From: Botryosphaeria dothidea
Taxonomy: Eukaryota; Ascomycota; Dothideomycetes; Botryosphaeriales; Botryosphaeriaceae
Direction of reading: 5' to 3'
Assembly: GCA_011503125.2 (NCBI GenBank)
Contig: WWBZ02000008.1
Coordinates: 124,001 to 188,000, forward strand
Length of the DNA stretch: 64,000 nt
Shown: positions 13,201 through 26,133 of the stretch, one piece after another
How the letters are laid out: the number at the start of each line of letters is the position of its first letter
Numbering within the stretch: position 1 is the first letter of the stretch
Position numbers and translations under genes: made by a program
The notes under the pieces: generated by a model
The model's database searches: none
What the model saw: the letters and a program-made list of their open reading frames with translations, nothing else
Told to the model about the DNA's origin: nothing

Positions 13201-16200
13201 GCTATTCTCTAATAGAATCTAGTTTCGAGTCGTCTATACCGACGTAACCTAGAGTAATAATAAAGCCTAGGAATTCCGTCCTTTAAACGTGCTATTCGTA
13301 TTTCTCGGGTATAATAGATAGATTCTTTACCTAGAGAGCTTCTAGAACCTTTCTAATATACTTCTTATAATTCTCGAGGGTCTCTAAAAAGATAAGGATA
13401 TCGTCGAGGTAAGCTAAGTAGAAGATATCTAAGTATTCGCGTAGCGTATCGTTAACGAGATTTTAGAAGGTTGCTAGCGCGTTAGTAAGCCCGAATAGTA
13501 TAACCGTATACTCGTAGAGTCCTAGCCTCGTTCTAAAGGCTATCTTCTATTCTTCTTCTTCTTTAATCCTAACTAGGTAATATCCTTCTCGGAGGTCTAG
13601 CTTCGTAAAGTACTTTACTTTTCCTAACTTATTCTAGAGCTCGTCGATACGTAGGAGCGGATAGCGGTTCTTAATCGTAATATCGTTAAGTTATCGATAG
13701 TCGATATAGAGGCGTAGTTTACCGTTCTTCTTTAGAATAAAAAGGATTAGATATCCGGCTAATAACGTCGAAGGCCGAATATATCTACGCTCGAGGTTCT
13801 TCTCGATATATTTTCTTAAAGCCTCTATTTCCTTTACTAATAAGGAGTAGATAGGCTTATAAGCTAGCTTCGTGCCCGGCTTAAGTAGAATCTCGTAGTC
13901 CTATAGTTAATACTTTAGTAAATCTCCCTTTCCTCTTTCTTAGTAAACGGCTCTTAAGTCCTAGTACTCGCTAGATACCGTTTCTATTTCCGGTATTAGA
14001 GGTTCTCTATATAGATTATTCTATATCTCTAAACTACCGTATTATCCTCTTCTAATTCTTATAGAATCGTCTCCGCTAATAGGAGTAAGACTATTCTTAT
14101 CCTTAAGCCTTTCCGGTACGGCCTTAGCTAATACTCGTTATTATACCGCCCGTAAGGGTTTAATATATATAAGATAGACCTGCTGGCCTTAGCGTCTTAT
14201 ACGCTTAAATACCTCTCCTAAGATCGTCTAGACGTCGATTTAAGGTTCTACGGCTACTAATTACTTACGCGAAGCCTTACTCTTAGCCTTATACCTTTTC
14301 CTCGTAGTCCTTCGTAATATATACTATACTTATTCGTCGGAAACGTTCGACTTAGTTAGTCTTACTCCGCTTAAGGTACTATATTTAACCGAGAAGGCGG
14401 CGTCTCGCACGCTACTATTCTAGTTCTATCTTATACTTTCCTTAAGGTTACCGTTAATACTACCGTCGCTAGGCCTTACGCTATCGTTACTAGAGTCGTA
14501 GCTTAATTCGGGGGTATTATTTCGCTTAGTAGGGCTTATTTCTATAATAGGATTATATTTTACCGAGGAGGCTTCGCTACTTACGTCGTAGTCCTAGTAC
14601 TAACTTACGCTACTATTAGAGTTACCTATATAGTTACTATATTTAGGCCTTATACTAGCTACTTCTCGTATTAATATTATTAGGAGTTTTCGGAGGGTAT
14701 CTAATAATCTATTTTTCTTCTATAATCCTTATTTTCGTAGAAGGTTCTCGAGCTTCTCTTAAAAGATAATAGAGTCTCCTTCTCCGAAGTCGAAGATAGG
14801 TTTCTATATTCGGATCTAGGGTATACCTAGAATAATATCGTACCTAGGAATACGTTAGACGTTAAGAAAAATTAGTTCCTAATAGTTCCCTATCTAGAGG
14901 GTTACTTCCTCCGTTTCTATCTTTACCTAGCCTTCTCCGTAGGCTGCCTAGAATCCGTCGAATCTACTAAAGAGATACGGTTTCTATTTCTTACGGTACG
15001 GGATATTTATCTTCTATACAAGCTCGTTATAGATAAAATTTCCGCTTAATCCTATATCGATTAGGATTCTAGTAGGTACTCCGTTAAGTATTCCCTATAT
15101 TTTAAACTATTTCTATAGATTTAGTCCGGTAAGAGTTTCCGTTTCCGATATACGTAATACTATATAAAGAAACCTAGACTATAGCCCCTAGGTTAGTCCC
15201 GTTACCGTAGGGCCGTCTAGTTTTTTAGTATAGGGTAGCCGTAGACTTCGCTATATATATAGTCTTCCTATTCGTTAACTTAGAGGTATACTTACTTCTA
15301 GTTAGTCTATTTATCGGCGTTCTACTTCCTTCGCTAATAGACTTTATTCTTTCGAACCTAATATCTAAAGGTTAGTCGATAGAGCTTCTTATTCGGAATC
15401 TACTAGAGTATACGATGCTAGATCGTTGCCGTACCGTACTAGTAGAGAATCCGTACTAGCTCCCGGAGGGAGTCGTAGTCTACTTACTCGCGTACTAAGG
15501 TTCCTTAGTAGTAGCGTTCGACGAGTATCGTTTCTTTAGTTACCGGAAGTTCGTACTTCTTCCCATCTTATTCGATTCGGGTTTCCTAAAGAGTATTCTA
15601 ACGCTATCCCTAAATAACCGTAAGCGCGATACTTTTCTAATACGGAATCTAGATTATTTAGCTAAGATTACCCTATTCGTCCCGTAGATAGTTGCTAATA
15701 CCGTATCTTTTAGCGAGAATTTCTAGCGAGACGAGGGCGTCTAGCTTATCCGATAGTATAGATATATTATCTAACTACGTTTTACTAGTACTCTCGTATA
15801 GTTCTTCTATTTCGCTATTAATAAGTTCGTCGTCTAGAGGGAAACTATCGATAATATCGTCGGTCTCGATAACTTCTTCGTTTCTAGTTATTATACCGAA
15901 GTTTCGAGGTTCGTAGGGGTACTATCTAGAGATATCTTTGCTAGTTTAATACGTCTAATAGCCGTTATTATAATAGGCTATCTAGTATAGCGTATCGTAG
16001 TTATCTTAACGAGATATAACCGACGCTTTACGCTAGGCGCTCGAGGTCTACTTATTATTCTTTTTATTACGAGGGTTCTACGGATACTTAGGAGAGAAGT
16101 ATTTATTACTACCGTAGGTAATATAGAGTCGATCCTTATAGCGCTATTTCTACTTATCCGTCTAGTTCGGGTTAAGTCTCTTAGGCTTCTTATAGTTATA

Positions 16201-17143
16201 ACTATTATTATTCTTTTTAGAATTCTATCTATTAGCCGCGTCGAGGGCTATAGCGTCTCCGCCTTTAAGGGTTATTCTTTTACGGCGTAGCTTCGAGGTG
16301 TTAGATTATCGAGAACCTATCTTCTATTCGTATATACGACCGTCGATCTAAGACGTAAGGTCTACTATCTTCTAAAAGATAGGTAGATATTCGTAAGTAA
16401 TTATATTCTTCTTAACTTCGTTCTTTAGGCTCTTATAGAAGAGGTCTTAGAAAGTCTCGTCTAACTATTTAAGGTAGGCTATAAGCTACTAAAACTTAGT
16501 TACGTAGATAGCTATAGATTCTATTTATCTAACGGTTATAATATCGTTAGAGGCTTTACGGACTTCGTCTCGATCGTTAAAAGTAGTCCTAAGATTATCT
16601 ACGAATCCCGTGTAGGTATCGAAGATTTTCTTAGTCTTTGCCCGTTTCTTCTTAAGAGAATATTCGTTAGCTAGATAGTCGCGAAGGTATAGTTCTATCT
16701 ATACCTCTACCGTTTCTCTAAGATAAGTTAATACGAAGAGTACTTCCTCGGCGTCGTTATTAAATTATACTTAGTTAAACTAGAGGTAGCGTTATATCTA
16801 GAGTAGGAAGGATTAAAGCTTCTTTCTATTCCTATCGAACTTCTTAGATACCGCTACTTTAACCTTAGTAGCGCTCCGTTTTATCTAGTACGCTAGTAGG
16901 CGCTCGATCTAGGCTTTTTATTTCTAAATAAGTGCCTAGAGTTCTTCTCGAGTAGGCTCTATTTACTACGCGGGCGGAGTACGCCCCTAAGTACCCTTAG
17001 CGCGACCCTCTATTAGGTCGACATTTATCTAAGATCCTAGTACTATTATATACTTTCTCTAAGCGCGTTAGGCGGGGTAATACTTAACCTAATAACTCGT
17101 TCTTTCTAAACGGTCCCTCTCCTTATAAGGATAGTAGTTAAAG

Positions 17144-17578
17144 TATAACGAGCGGGCCTCTACCTCTAAGGATCTAAATACTAAAAAGGATAGAAATCTA
17201 TCGAAGGGTTCTCCTTAAGTAGATATAAGAAGAGGTACGTAAGAAACGAGTAGACGACTAAAGACTAAGCACTACGTACGAAGATCTTATTACTAATAGA
17301 GTCTAAATTCTATTACGAAGTTAACTACGAAGGTTAAAGCTATCTAGAGAGCGTAGTTTATATACGTAGGAGAGTTCTATATAATCTAGTGTTGCCTAAT
17401 ATAGCCCGGCTCTAGTAGGCGACGGTTATCTTTTATTGCCCGGCTCCTAAGGGCGATATATAGGTCTTAGTAGAGTAGTTACGTGTAGAGTTACGTGATT
17501 AATTCCTTTCTCCTGCGGGGCTTCCTCGAACGCCTTTCCCAATCTTCTTATACTTCCTAGGAAGGCTGCTTCGTAATA
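17144..17578 (-). repeat. LTR of Gypsy A (5' LTR in element sense)
   Basis: 435 bp, pairing with 9,820-10,254. It keeps more TpG than the left copy (for example gtgttgcc near 17,390 and ctgcgggg near 17,514), so the two LTRs differ in RIP load. Confidence 0.85.
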
Positions 17579-17729
17579 ATCCGCTAGAAAGATTACTCTA
17601 AACTTACTTAGAAACTATATAATTCTATTTAAGAAACGGTAGTATTTAACTATTTCTACTAGAAGTACTCTTTAAAATCTCGACCCTCTAGCTCTTAGAA
17701 AACTTACTCTTTCTAGAAGAGAAGAATAG

Positions 17730-18177
17730 TATTAGAATTTTAGTCTATAGACCTCTTACTTCTCTTTTAGCTTCGTTAACTTAGTACTAAGATCTAGACT
17801 TATCTATTTATAAATTAGAAAGCTAGTATTTTAGTTAGTTCTTTATATATATAAACCTCGTATTAGAATTCTAGTCTATAGACCCCTTACTTTTCTTTTA
17901 GCTTCGTTAACTTAGTACCGAGGTCTAGACTTACCTACTTATAAATTAAAAAGCTAGTATTTTAGTTAGTTCTTTATATATATAAACCTCGCCCTCTCTA
18001 CCTCGTAGTTAGTTCTTTAGTCTAGTAACTTTATATTCTTCTTAGACTACCTTATTCTCCGTAGACTTACTATATCTTTCTATTTTTCTTCTTATTTCTT
18101 ATTTTTTAAGCCTAGCCTCTTATATTAGATCTTATAGGTCTAAGCTTCTTATACTTATTTACCTCCGTATTATTATA
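17730..18177 (+). repeat. LTR shared by B1 (3') and B2 (5'), with a 131-bp tandem duplication
   Basis: It matches the B2 3' LTR at 30,262-30,579 (318 bp) but is 448 bp long, because the first 131 bp occur twice in direct tandem (17,730-17,860 and 17,861-17,991). The left side has the B polypurine tract; the right side runs into B2 internal sequence, which is interrupted by element C 54 bp later. The exact 3' end is uncertain by about 4 bp. Confidence 0.75.
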
Positions 18178-18236
18178 CTTTACTAAACTTTAAACTAATT
18201 CGTCCTAGGCTTAAATTAGCTTTCTATTATATTATA

Positions 18237-21200
18237 TATTAGGCTTCTTAAGCGCTACTATCTTAGATAACTAGATAGATACTTAATAGTAACTAAAGGC
18301 CCTAGCTATACTAAGAATAACTCGGTTAGATACTAGAATACGGGCCTAGCGCTAAGCGACTAGATATATTTATCCTTCGCCCTCTCTTTCTAGACTCTCT
18401 TTTCTTTCTTCTTATATATAGATTTTTAGTTAAAAGTAATACTATTATTTCGGCTTTACTACCTTATATAATCTATATACTACTAATAAGAAACCTAAAC
18501 TCGATAACCCGATACCCGTACTATTAACTAGAACCTAAACTTAATAACCTATAACTAGAACCCGATAATACTAATAACCTATAACTAGAACTTAATAATA
18601 CCAATACTCTACGATAAGTAACCTAGAAATATTAAAGAAATCTATACTATTAGAGAAATAATAGTATAATTATAGGAAATCTATCTTCTTAAATAAGATA
18701 CGAAGATCCTCGTTAATCCCGCACTAATCTCTTTAGAGTTTTACCTATAACGTAGATTAAACTACTCCGAAACTAGAATAATTAGTAAAGATTATAGCGT
18801 AATAAAGCCTATTTTCTATAAGCTATACCCGTAGCCGTACTAGTAATATCGCTAGTACTATTTCTATTTACCTAAGCGATAATAAAAAAGAATTATTTAG
18901 TAATATAGTTAAGGAACCTAGCTAGAACCTTAACGAGTTTATAAGTAGCGCTATTCTATTTTACGGCTTTTCTAATACCTTAGACTAGTAAAGTTAAGCT
19001 ATCGGTCTTATCTTACGTCGTACTACCTTACGTAGAAACCTAGAATCTAAAGAACTTATATATTTATTAGCTACGGATCTTAACCTTACTATTAACCCCG
19101 GAATACTAAGTAACTACGGACTCGACTCTATTCGCTAGCCTAACGAATATATCTTCTATAACTAGTATACTATAGTAATAGTAAACTAGCGTACTAAGTT
19201 CTACTACGTTCTCTAAGTTACTTAAATAGCCGCTAGTAAAGAGTATATAGCTTACGCCTTTTTTTAGAATAAGTATAAGAAACTTAAGTAGACCTATAAG
19301 AAGATAATTACTAAATCTAATAGAGTTATTAAAGAAAGTAACGATAAGATTAGCCGGCTTATTTAAGAAAATAACCTTCTAACTAAGGATATTACTAACT
19401 CTTATACGGGTACTCTTTCTAGTACTAATATTTATAGCCTTAACTAGAAACGTTAACTAAGAGAGAAAACTACTATCTTATAGCGAATTCTTTCTTATTA
19501 GGGCTTACGTAAGATACTTATAGAAGATATTAATAAGCTTATCTCTACTAATATCTATACTTTTATTAACTTTAAGAATAATATAATCTTTAAGCTTAAA
19601 GTCGAAGAGGACTTCTTCTAAGAAAATTAGAAGCTAATAATCCGCTATATCTACTCTCGTCTTACTAATTTAATCGCCGCTATAATACGTCCGTATATTA
19701 ATAGCTACTAGATAGCCCTAGATTTCTTAGAAAAGCTAGAAAAGATATATAGAATAGATATCGTAAAGAAAAAAGCTACTAATAATCTTATTCTTACTAG
19801 ATAAAGCGAGAAAGAGACGGTAGACTTCTACTACGCCCGCCTATATATACTCTAGTCTCTTACTAATCCTACTAAAGAAGAGAAGATCGATAAGATATAG
19901 AATAGTATTTCTATTAGCTTAGCCCTCTTAGTAGCTACTCTTATCTTTATCTCTCTCGAATAGTTACTCGAAACTCTTCGTAAGACCGAATATCGTCGTT
20001 AAGAGATTAAGTCTATAAATATCCGTTCTAATAAAAGAATAAATAATAGTAATAATTCTAAAAGAGATCGTATTAAGCCTATTTATAACTAGAAACCTAC
20101 TTAAGGTAACCTTAGCCGCTAAAGTAGAACTAGAAGCGGTAATATAAACTAAGATAGCTAATAGAGCCGTATACCTACTACTACTAAACTAAGAGACTAG
20201 ATTAGACTATAGTATAAGCCTAAGCTAAAACCCTTAAAGCTATTAGACGAGAAACGCCTCGTAATAATAAAGTAGGGACGCTATCGTAGCTATAGAGACT
20301 TAGGCTACTTTATATCTAATATCTACTATTCTAATAATAACCGCGCTAGGTTTACGTATATCTAGAGTATTAAGGAACTCGACTCTAATAGCGAGTTAGA
20401 AAACTCCTAGTTCTAGAAGTAAGTCGCCTTCTAAAACTATATAAGTAGAAGAAGCTAGGCGAGTAGCTAGCTAGTCGTAGTTAGAAAGAGATAAAGGTAT
20501 TAAACTTCGTAGTAGATAATCGCGCGTATAAAATTAAGAGAATCTATTTTATTATATATACTATAGTAGCTAGTAGTAATATATATTCTCTTATCGATAA
20601 TAGAAGCTAAGCTAAGCTTATCGATATCTTCTTTATTCGCGTATATAAGATAATAAAGATCTCTCTTATTAAACGGATTACTATAACTTTAGAAGATAGA
20701 ATATTCTCTTAATATATTACCTACGCCTCTCTAGTTAATATTAATATTAGTTCTTATAAAGAATAACTTCTCTACTATATTACTAATCTAGAAGACTATC
20801 TACTAATTCTTAGAGACGGATAGTTACGTACTTATAACCCGTATATCGACTAGGATAAGCGGTTAGTTAAGTTTTATAAGCCTTAGTACTTTAAGGCTAG
20901 CTATCTTACTATAAAACCTTATACTAAATACGCTATTAGGTGCCGACCTAAATAAAAGATAGAGAAATCTTAACTAGATATTTAACTATATTCTATATTC
21001 CTACTCTTTTATCTAGTATTACTTCCTAGATATAAAGAATACTACTATATACCCGCGGAATCTACTATAAATACTAGCGTAGCTATAACTAGAGAATATA
21101 ATTTCTAGAAGTTTATAGATAGAAAGAAGATATATAAGAGAGAAGAACGTCTTACCCGGCTACTAAAGGAATACTACTAGATTAAAGAACTCTAGAATAA

Positions 21201-24200
21201 GATAGAAGCGGATATACTCCCTCCTTACTAGAAAGAAGACTATAAAATTAAGCTTAAACCTAACTATAAACCTCCTTATATAAAAAGCTACCGCTTAATA
21301 TCTTAATAGAAAAACGAAGCGGTTAAAAAGTATATTAACGAATATCTCGGAAAAGGGTTTATTCGCCCTAGCTCTTCGGACTATACCGTACCTCTACTTA
21401 TTATTAGAAAGCTAGGAGGAGGACTTAGGGTCTATATTAACTATAGAGCCCTAAACGCTATTACTAAGAAGAATCGATATTTAATCCTATATATTAATAA
21501 AACCCTTACCTAGCTTAGTAAGGCTAAGATCTTTACTAAACTCGACGTTATCTATACTTTTAACCGGATCCGAATTAAGGAAGGCTATAAGTACCTTACC
21601 GCTTTTAATACTCGCTTTAGTTAGTACGAATACCTAGTTATACTCTTTAGACTCTATAATACGCTAGGCACCTTTTAGAGCTATATTAATAATTCTATAC
21701 TCGAATATCTAGATAAGTTTTATATAGCGTATCTAGATAATATCCTTATCTATAGTAAAAAGGAGGAGAAATACGCTAAAAACGTTAATAAAGTCCTCTA
21801 ACGACTAAAGGACCGTAGTCTTTAACTTAACCTTAATAAATACGAGTTTAATATTAGATTAGTTAAATATCTTAGCCTTATTATAAGTATAAACGGAATC
21901 GAAATAGACCTAAAAAAAGTCTTAGCTATTATTAATTAGGAGGTACTAACGTTAGTAAAGGATATATAAGCCTTTCTTAGCTTTGCAAATTTCTACCGCC
22001 GCTTTATTAAGAACTTCTCCTATATAGCACGCCTCCTTACTAAGATAATAAAAGAAGAATACTTTATAACTAGAAATAGGAAACGTAAGATAAGATACTA
22101 GGACTTTATATAGAATAATAAGAAATAAACCGCCTTTAATTAGCTATAAGCCGCATTTACCTCTACACCTATCCTCGTATATTTCGACCCTAAAAAGAAA
22201 ATATAGGTTAAAACGGATATCTTAGACTTTATTAGTATAGGTATCCTATCTTAGATGCACGATAGAGTACTTAAACTAGTTATATACTTCTCTAAGAAAA
22301 TATCCTTAACTAAGTATAACTATATAATCTACGATAAAGAGCTACTCGCTATTATTCGCTTCTTTAAGACTTAGGAACTAGAACTTATAAGTACTTCTAT
22401 AGATAAGCCTATTAAGGTACTTACGGATTATAAGAATCTAGAGTATTTTATAATAACTAAGTAACTAACTAGCCGTTAAGCCCGCTAGGCTAAATTTCTA
22501 TCCGCCTTTAACTTTATTATCTTCTATCGGCTAGGAAAATAAGAAGAGAAGCTAGACTCGCTTATAAGGAGAACGTAGGACCTATCGTAAGGAATTAACG
22601 ACCTAAGGAAGTAATACCGGTTCTAATAACTACTTCGGGACTTAAACCTAGAACCTAATATAAAGATTACTATTAATTCTATTCTCTTTACTACTAATAA
22701 CCTAGAGGAGGAGAAGTTAGACTCTTAAGAGCCGGAAGATAACTAGATCTAGAAAATCTATAAAGCCTAGGAAACCTAGAAAGCTATATAGAAAGACCTC
22801 GATATACTTATTAGCGAAGCCTACGAGAAGAATAGGGTAATTTAGGACCTCCGTAGAAGTATTAATATAGAAGATAGACGTGTACTAAGCTACTTAATTA
22901 GAAAGGGCTATAAGAAAAATATTTAGAACTTCTTAGTAAAAGATAGTTAGGTATAGCTAAAAGACGCGCTTATTATCCTAGACTACTAACTACTACGCCT
23001 ACGCCTCCTAAAGAATTACTACGAAAAACTACTTATAGAATACCTAGGACCTAAGGCTATATATAGGAAGCTTATAGAAAACTACTAGTAGGCTAGATAA
23101 AGAAAAGATATTACTCGTTTCTATAAGAACTATTACTACTACCGCCGCTATAAGTTATACTTAGAGTAAAAGTAAGAACTACTAAGACCGCTCTCTATCC
23201 CCTAGTAGAAGTAGCTCTACGTAGCCCTAGACTTTACGGAAAAACTACCGCTATATATTAGGAGGAATTAGAGATACCGATACTACCTAGTTATTATAGA
23301 CTATTTAACTAAGAAAAAGATCTACGAGCTAATAATAACGCTAAGTACTAAAGAAACCGTAGAGGTTCTAAACCGCCGCCTCTTTTATATATAAGGTTTT
23401 TTAATAGATATCGTCTCCGACTAAGGTAGCGCTATAGACTCCTATATCTATAGAAGAATTATAGAACGATATAATGTAAAGGTTAAAATATTAACTATAT
23501 TTTACTCCTAGACTAATAGCTAGAGTAAAAGCTCTATTAAAGGTCTTAAAAAGTACCTCCGGATATATATTAACTACGCGTAAGATAACTAGATCGACTT
23601 TCTACCTAAAGCTAAATTTATAGCTAATACGTATATTAGCGTATTAACTAGTATATCGCTATTCTTCGTAGATAACGAATTCTATCTACGCACTAGCTTA
23701 GAACCTATAAAAATCTACTAGGGTACTAGAAAAGTAGAAGTAATTAGGATAGACTAGTTAGTTAAAAGATTAAATACTATAAGAAGCTTCCTCTAAAATT
23801 AACTAGCCTAGATATAAGAAGAATAAGCTCGCTATATAGATAAATTCCGCTAGCTATACCCTATCTTCCGTATAGGCGATAAAGTATTTATTAACGCCCG
23901 AGACTTTAATCTAGGACGGAATAGCAAGTCTCTCTTACTAAAGAATCTTAGTCCGTAGAAAATTACTAGGTTAATTAACGGCAAAGTATACGAAGTTACT
24001 ATACCTCCTTATATATAAGAGAAAGAAATCTTCTCTATATTCTACTCTTAGAAGCTATATCTTACCCTAGATAATCTATATCCGGGTTAGGTCTAGAAGT
24101 CTAGCCTAGTATATATAATCTTTAATAAGAATAAGAATAAAACTTATAAGGAGTAGGAAGTACTAGAGGTAGTAGACTACCGAAACTTAAGATATAGAGT

Positions 24201-24620
24201 ATAGTATAAGATTATCTTTATAGGTAACTAGAACGAGTAGAACTCTAATCTCCTATAGTAATACTAGGATAACTATAAGAATACTCCTAATAAAATCCGT
24301 AAGTACTACGTATACTATAAGAACGCGCTCGAGCTACCCGAATTTTTTAAGAAGCTTAGTAGATCTCGCTTAGAGAAGAGAGAAGTAGTATTAGGCCTCT
24401 TAAGCGCTACTATTCTAGATAACTAGATAGATACTTAATAGTAACTAGAGGCCCTAGCTATACTAAGAATAACTCGGTTAGATACTAAGATACGGGCCTA
24501 GCGCTAAGCGACTAGGTATATTTACCCTTCGCCCTCTCTTTCTAGACTCTCTTTTCTTTCTCCTTATATATAGATTTTTAGTTAAAAGTAATACTATTAT
24601 TTCGGCTTTACTACCTTATA
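18237..24620 (+). mobile_element. Complete Gypsy family C, nested in B2, RIP-degraded
   Basis: LTRs of 232 bp at 18,237-18,468 and 24,389-24,620, flanked by an exact 5-bp duplication ttata at 18,232-18,236 and 24,621-24,625. The polypurine tract gagaagagagaagtag ends at 24,388. The plus-strand order is gag (about 18,900-20,250), zinc knuckle (about 20,275-20,330, Cys and His mostly lost), protease, reverse transcriptase ([15 protein letters not shown] near 21,435; AYLDNILIYS at about 21,727-21,756, where the usual second Asp reads Asn), RNase H (about 22,150-22,500), and integrase (ALDFTEKLPLYIRRN near 23,225). All frames carry many stops. Confidence 0.85.
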
Positions 24621-25858
24621 TTATAAGAATAATTCGTATCTCTAGACTCTTAAGATTCTCTAGATAAAGTCTAGAATTTCTTAGAACTCTTTCTAGAAAC
24701 CGACTCTACTATATCTAACGGTACTTTTCCCTCGCTTCCGCCTAGTTATTCGCTTTCTACCGAATTTCGCTTATACTATTTATAAGTCTACTTCTTAGAT
24801 CGCTTCTCGCTTTAATAAGTTATCGCTAGCCTAAATATTATATCTTAGAACTTCTTAAATAAGACTCTCTATCTTATAGATTATTTTATACTTAGATAAA
24901 CGTACGCCCTTAGGATTTTCTTAACTTCTACTCTATCTACGATCTATACTTAATCTATTACCTTAGAACTTACTCTACCTCGTATTCGTATTACTAAAGT
25001 CGCCGACCTAGAGTTCTTTAAAGAAAACCGCGCCGAATTTAAGAACTTCTCTACGTAACTTTAGTTAAAGTTCGGCTCTAACCTATCTACTTTCGATACT
25101 AAATCTACTAAGATTTAGTATATAGGCTTATATCTTCGAGATACTATCTATACTTAGTTTAAATTATACGTTAACTAAACTACTAGCGAGATCTTCTTTA
25201 TAATCTATTAAGACTTCTATAAGGCTCTTAGCTAAGCCTTTAATAATTTAAATACTTAGACTACTATAGAACGCGCTATTTAAAATCTTCGCTAAGAAAT
25301 CTTATACTTAGACTACTACTCTCGCTTCGTCTTACTTACTACGATTCTTAATTAGATATAGAATAATATTAAAATTATATACTTTCGTAATAGCCTTAAA
25401 GATAATCTTAAAGACCTTTTTATTAGACGAGAGATATCTAAGAAGTTTTAAGACTTTATAAATACCTATATCTCTTTAGATTACTTTCTATACGCTCGAT
25501 ACTTTAAGAAGAAACGTACTACTACGGCCTCTAGACTATAAAATATTTCTATATCTACTTCTATAGTTAGATTCTTAGCTATATTCTCTAGTATACCTTA
25601 AATAACTTAGCTAACTATAGAATCTATAGAACTCGATACTACTACTTAAAAAGTATACTAAAAAGCTAATAATCTCTATACTTACTATAGTAATCTAAAC
25701 TACTAAGTACGCGAGTACTCTAAGATAAAGAGTCTAAAGAGTCTAAATCTTAATTTAATAACTACTACCTTATAATCTATAACTAGTAACCCGGCTCTTA
25801 ATTTACTATCCGTAGCTATAGTTCTATACTAGCTAAAAAATTAAGGCGGCTAGTAGCC

Positions 25859-26101
25859 TTGCGGCTTCTACCTAGCCCGCCTACCTCGTCCGCCGTATTC
25901 GCGGCTATATACTTATTTAATCCGTTTTTAGTTCTTAGTAACCTTAATTTAAATCTTAAAAAACTCTCGTTTACTAGTAGCCCGCTTAAACTACTTTATA
26001 GTAAATACGACTTAGGAATAGAACGTCTTCTAGTTATTAATATCTTAGTTTTTAATAGACTTCTAGCTACTACTATAATTAACTCTAGTATCTCTAAATA
26101 A
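25859..26101 (+). pseudogene. Open remnant of the B2 protease region, not a gene
   Basis: An 80-codon open stretch continues the frame that follows the B2 gag zinc-knuckle region and lies upstream of its reverse transcriptase. It has no ATG in a good context and stops just before the SINE insertion. It is the only stretch of this size in the block left open by chance, and nothing suggests expression as a host protein. Confidence 0.5.
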
Positions 26102-26133
26102 TTCGTTAATCGATAATTTCTATATATATATAG

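Larger units (their letters stand above)
9820..17578 (-). mobile_element. Complete Gypsy chromovirus family A, nested in B1, RIP-degraded
   Basis: LTRs of 435 bp at 9,820-10,254 and 17,144-17,578, with an exact 5-bp target duplication atccg at 9,815-9,819 and 17,579-17,583. The coding sense is minus: gag at about 17,000-15,900, protease region near 15,100-14,800, reverse transcriptase (LRLYIDYR at about 13,695-13,717; YLDDILIF at about 13,385-13,420), RNase H and integrase to about 11,500, then a C-terminal chromodomain at about 11,230-11,070 (YPVEKILDYKRFG...LKYLIK.KEY). The polypurine tract next to the left LTR is on the minus strand (10,255-10,270). RIP stops fill all frames. Confidence 0.85.
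8059..18177 (+). mobile_element. Gypsy chromovirus family B, copy B1 (3' part), interrupted by two insertions
   Basis: The integrase and chromodomain part of B1 matches copy B2 closely: 8,059-8,322 and 8,830-9,819 correspond to about 28,868-30,115, and 17,584-18,177 to 30,116-30,579. A miniature LTR element (8,323-8,829) and Gypsy A (9,820-17,578) are nested inside. The second insertion lies inside the B chromodomain (before RIP it would read about YQYLVRWEGYSK). A polypurine tract (agaagagaagaatag) precedes the 3' LTR at 17,730. The 5' two thirds of B1 must lie left of the window, beyond the Copia insertion. It is heavily RIP-mutated and not coding. Confidence 0.8.

Noticed and set aside
15692..15916. 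74-codon open frame on the plus strand
   Set aside because: It lies antisense to the gag/protease region of Gypsy A, in RIP DNA; Ser/Ile-rich composition is a by-product of RIP.
17577..18183. First read as an independent 5' LTR starting at 17,577
   Set aside because: 17,584-17,729 matches B internal sequence (end of chromodomain and polypurine tract) rejoined after element A, so the LTR itself starts at 17,730.
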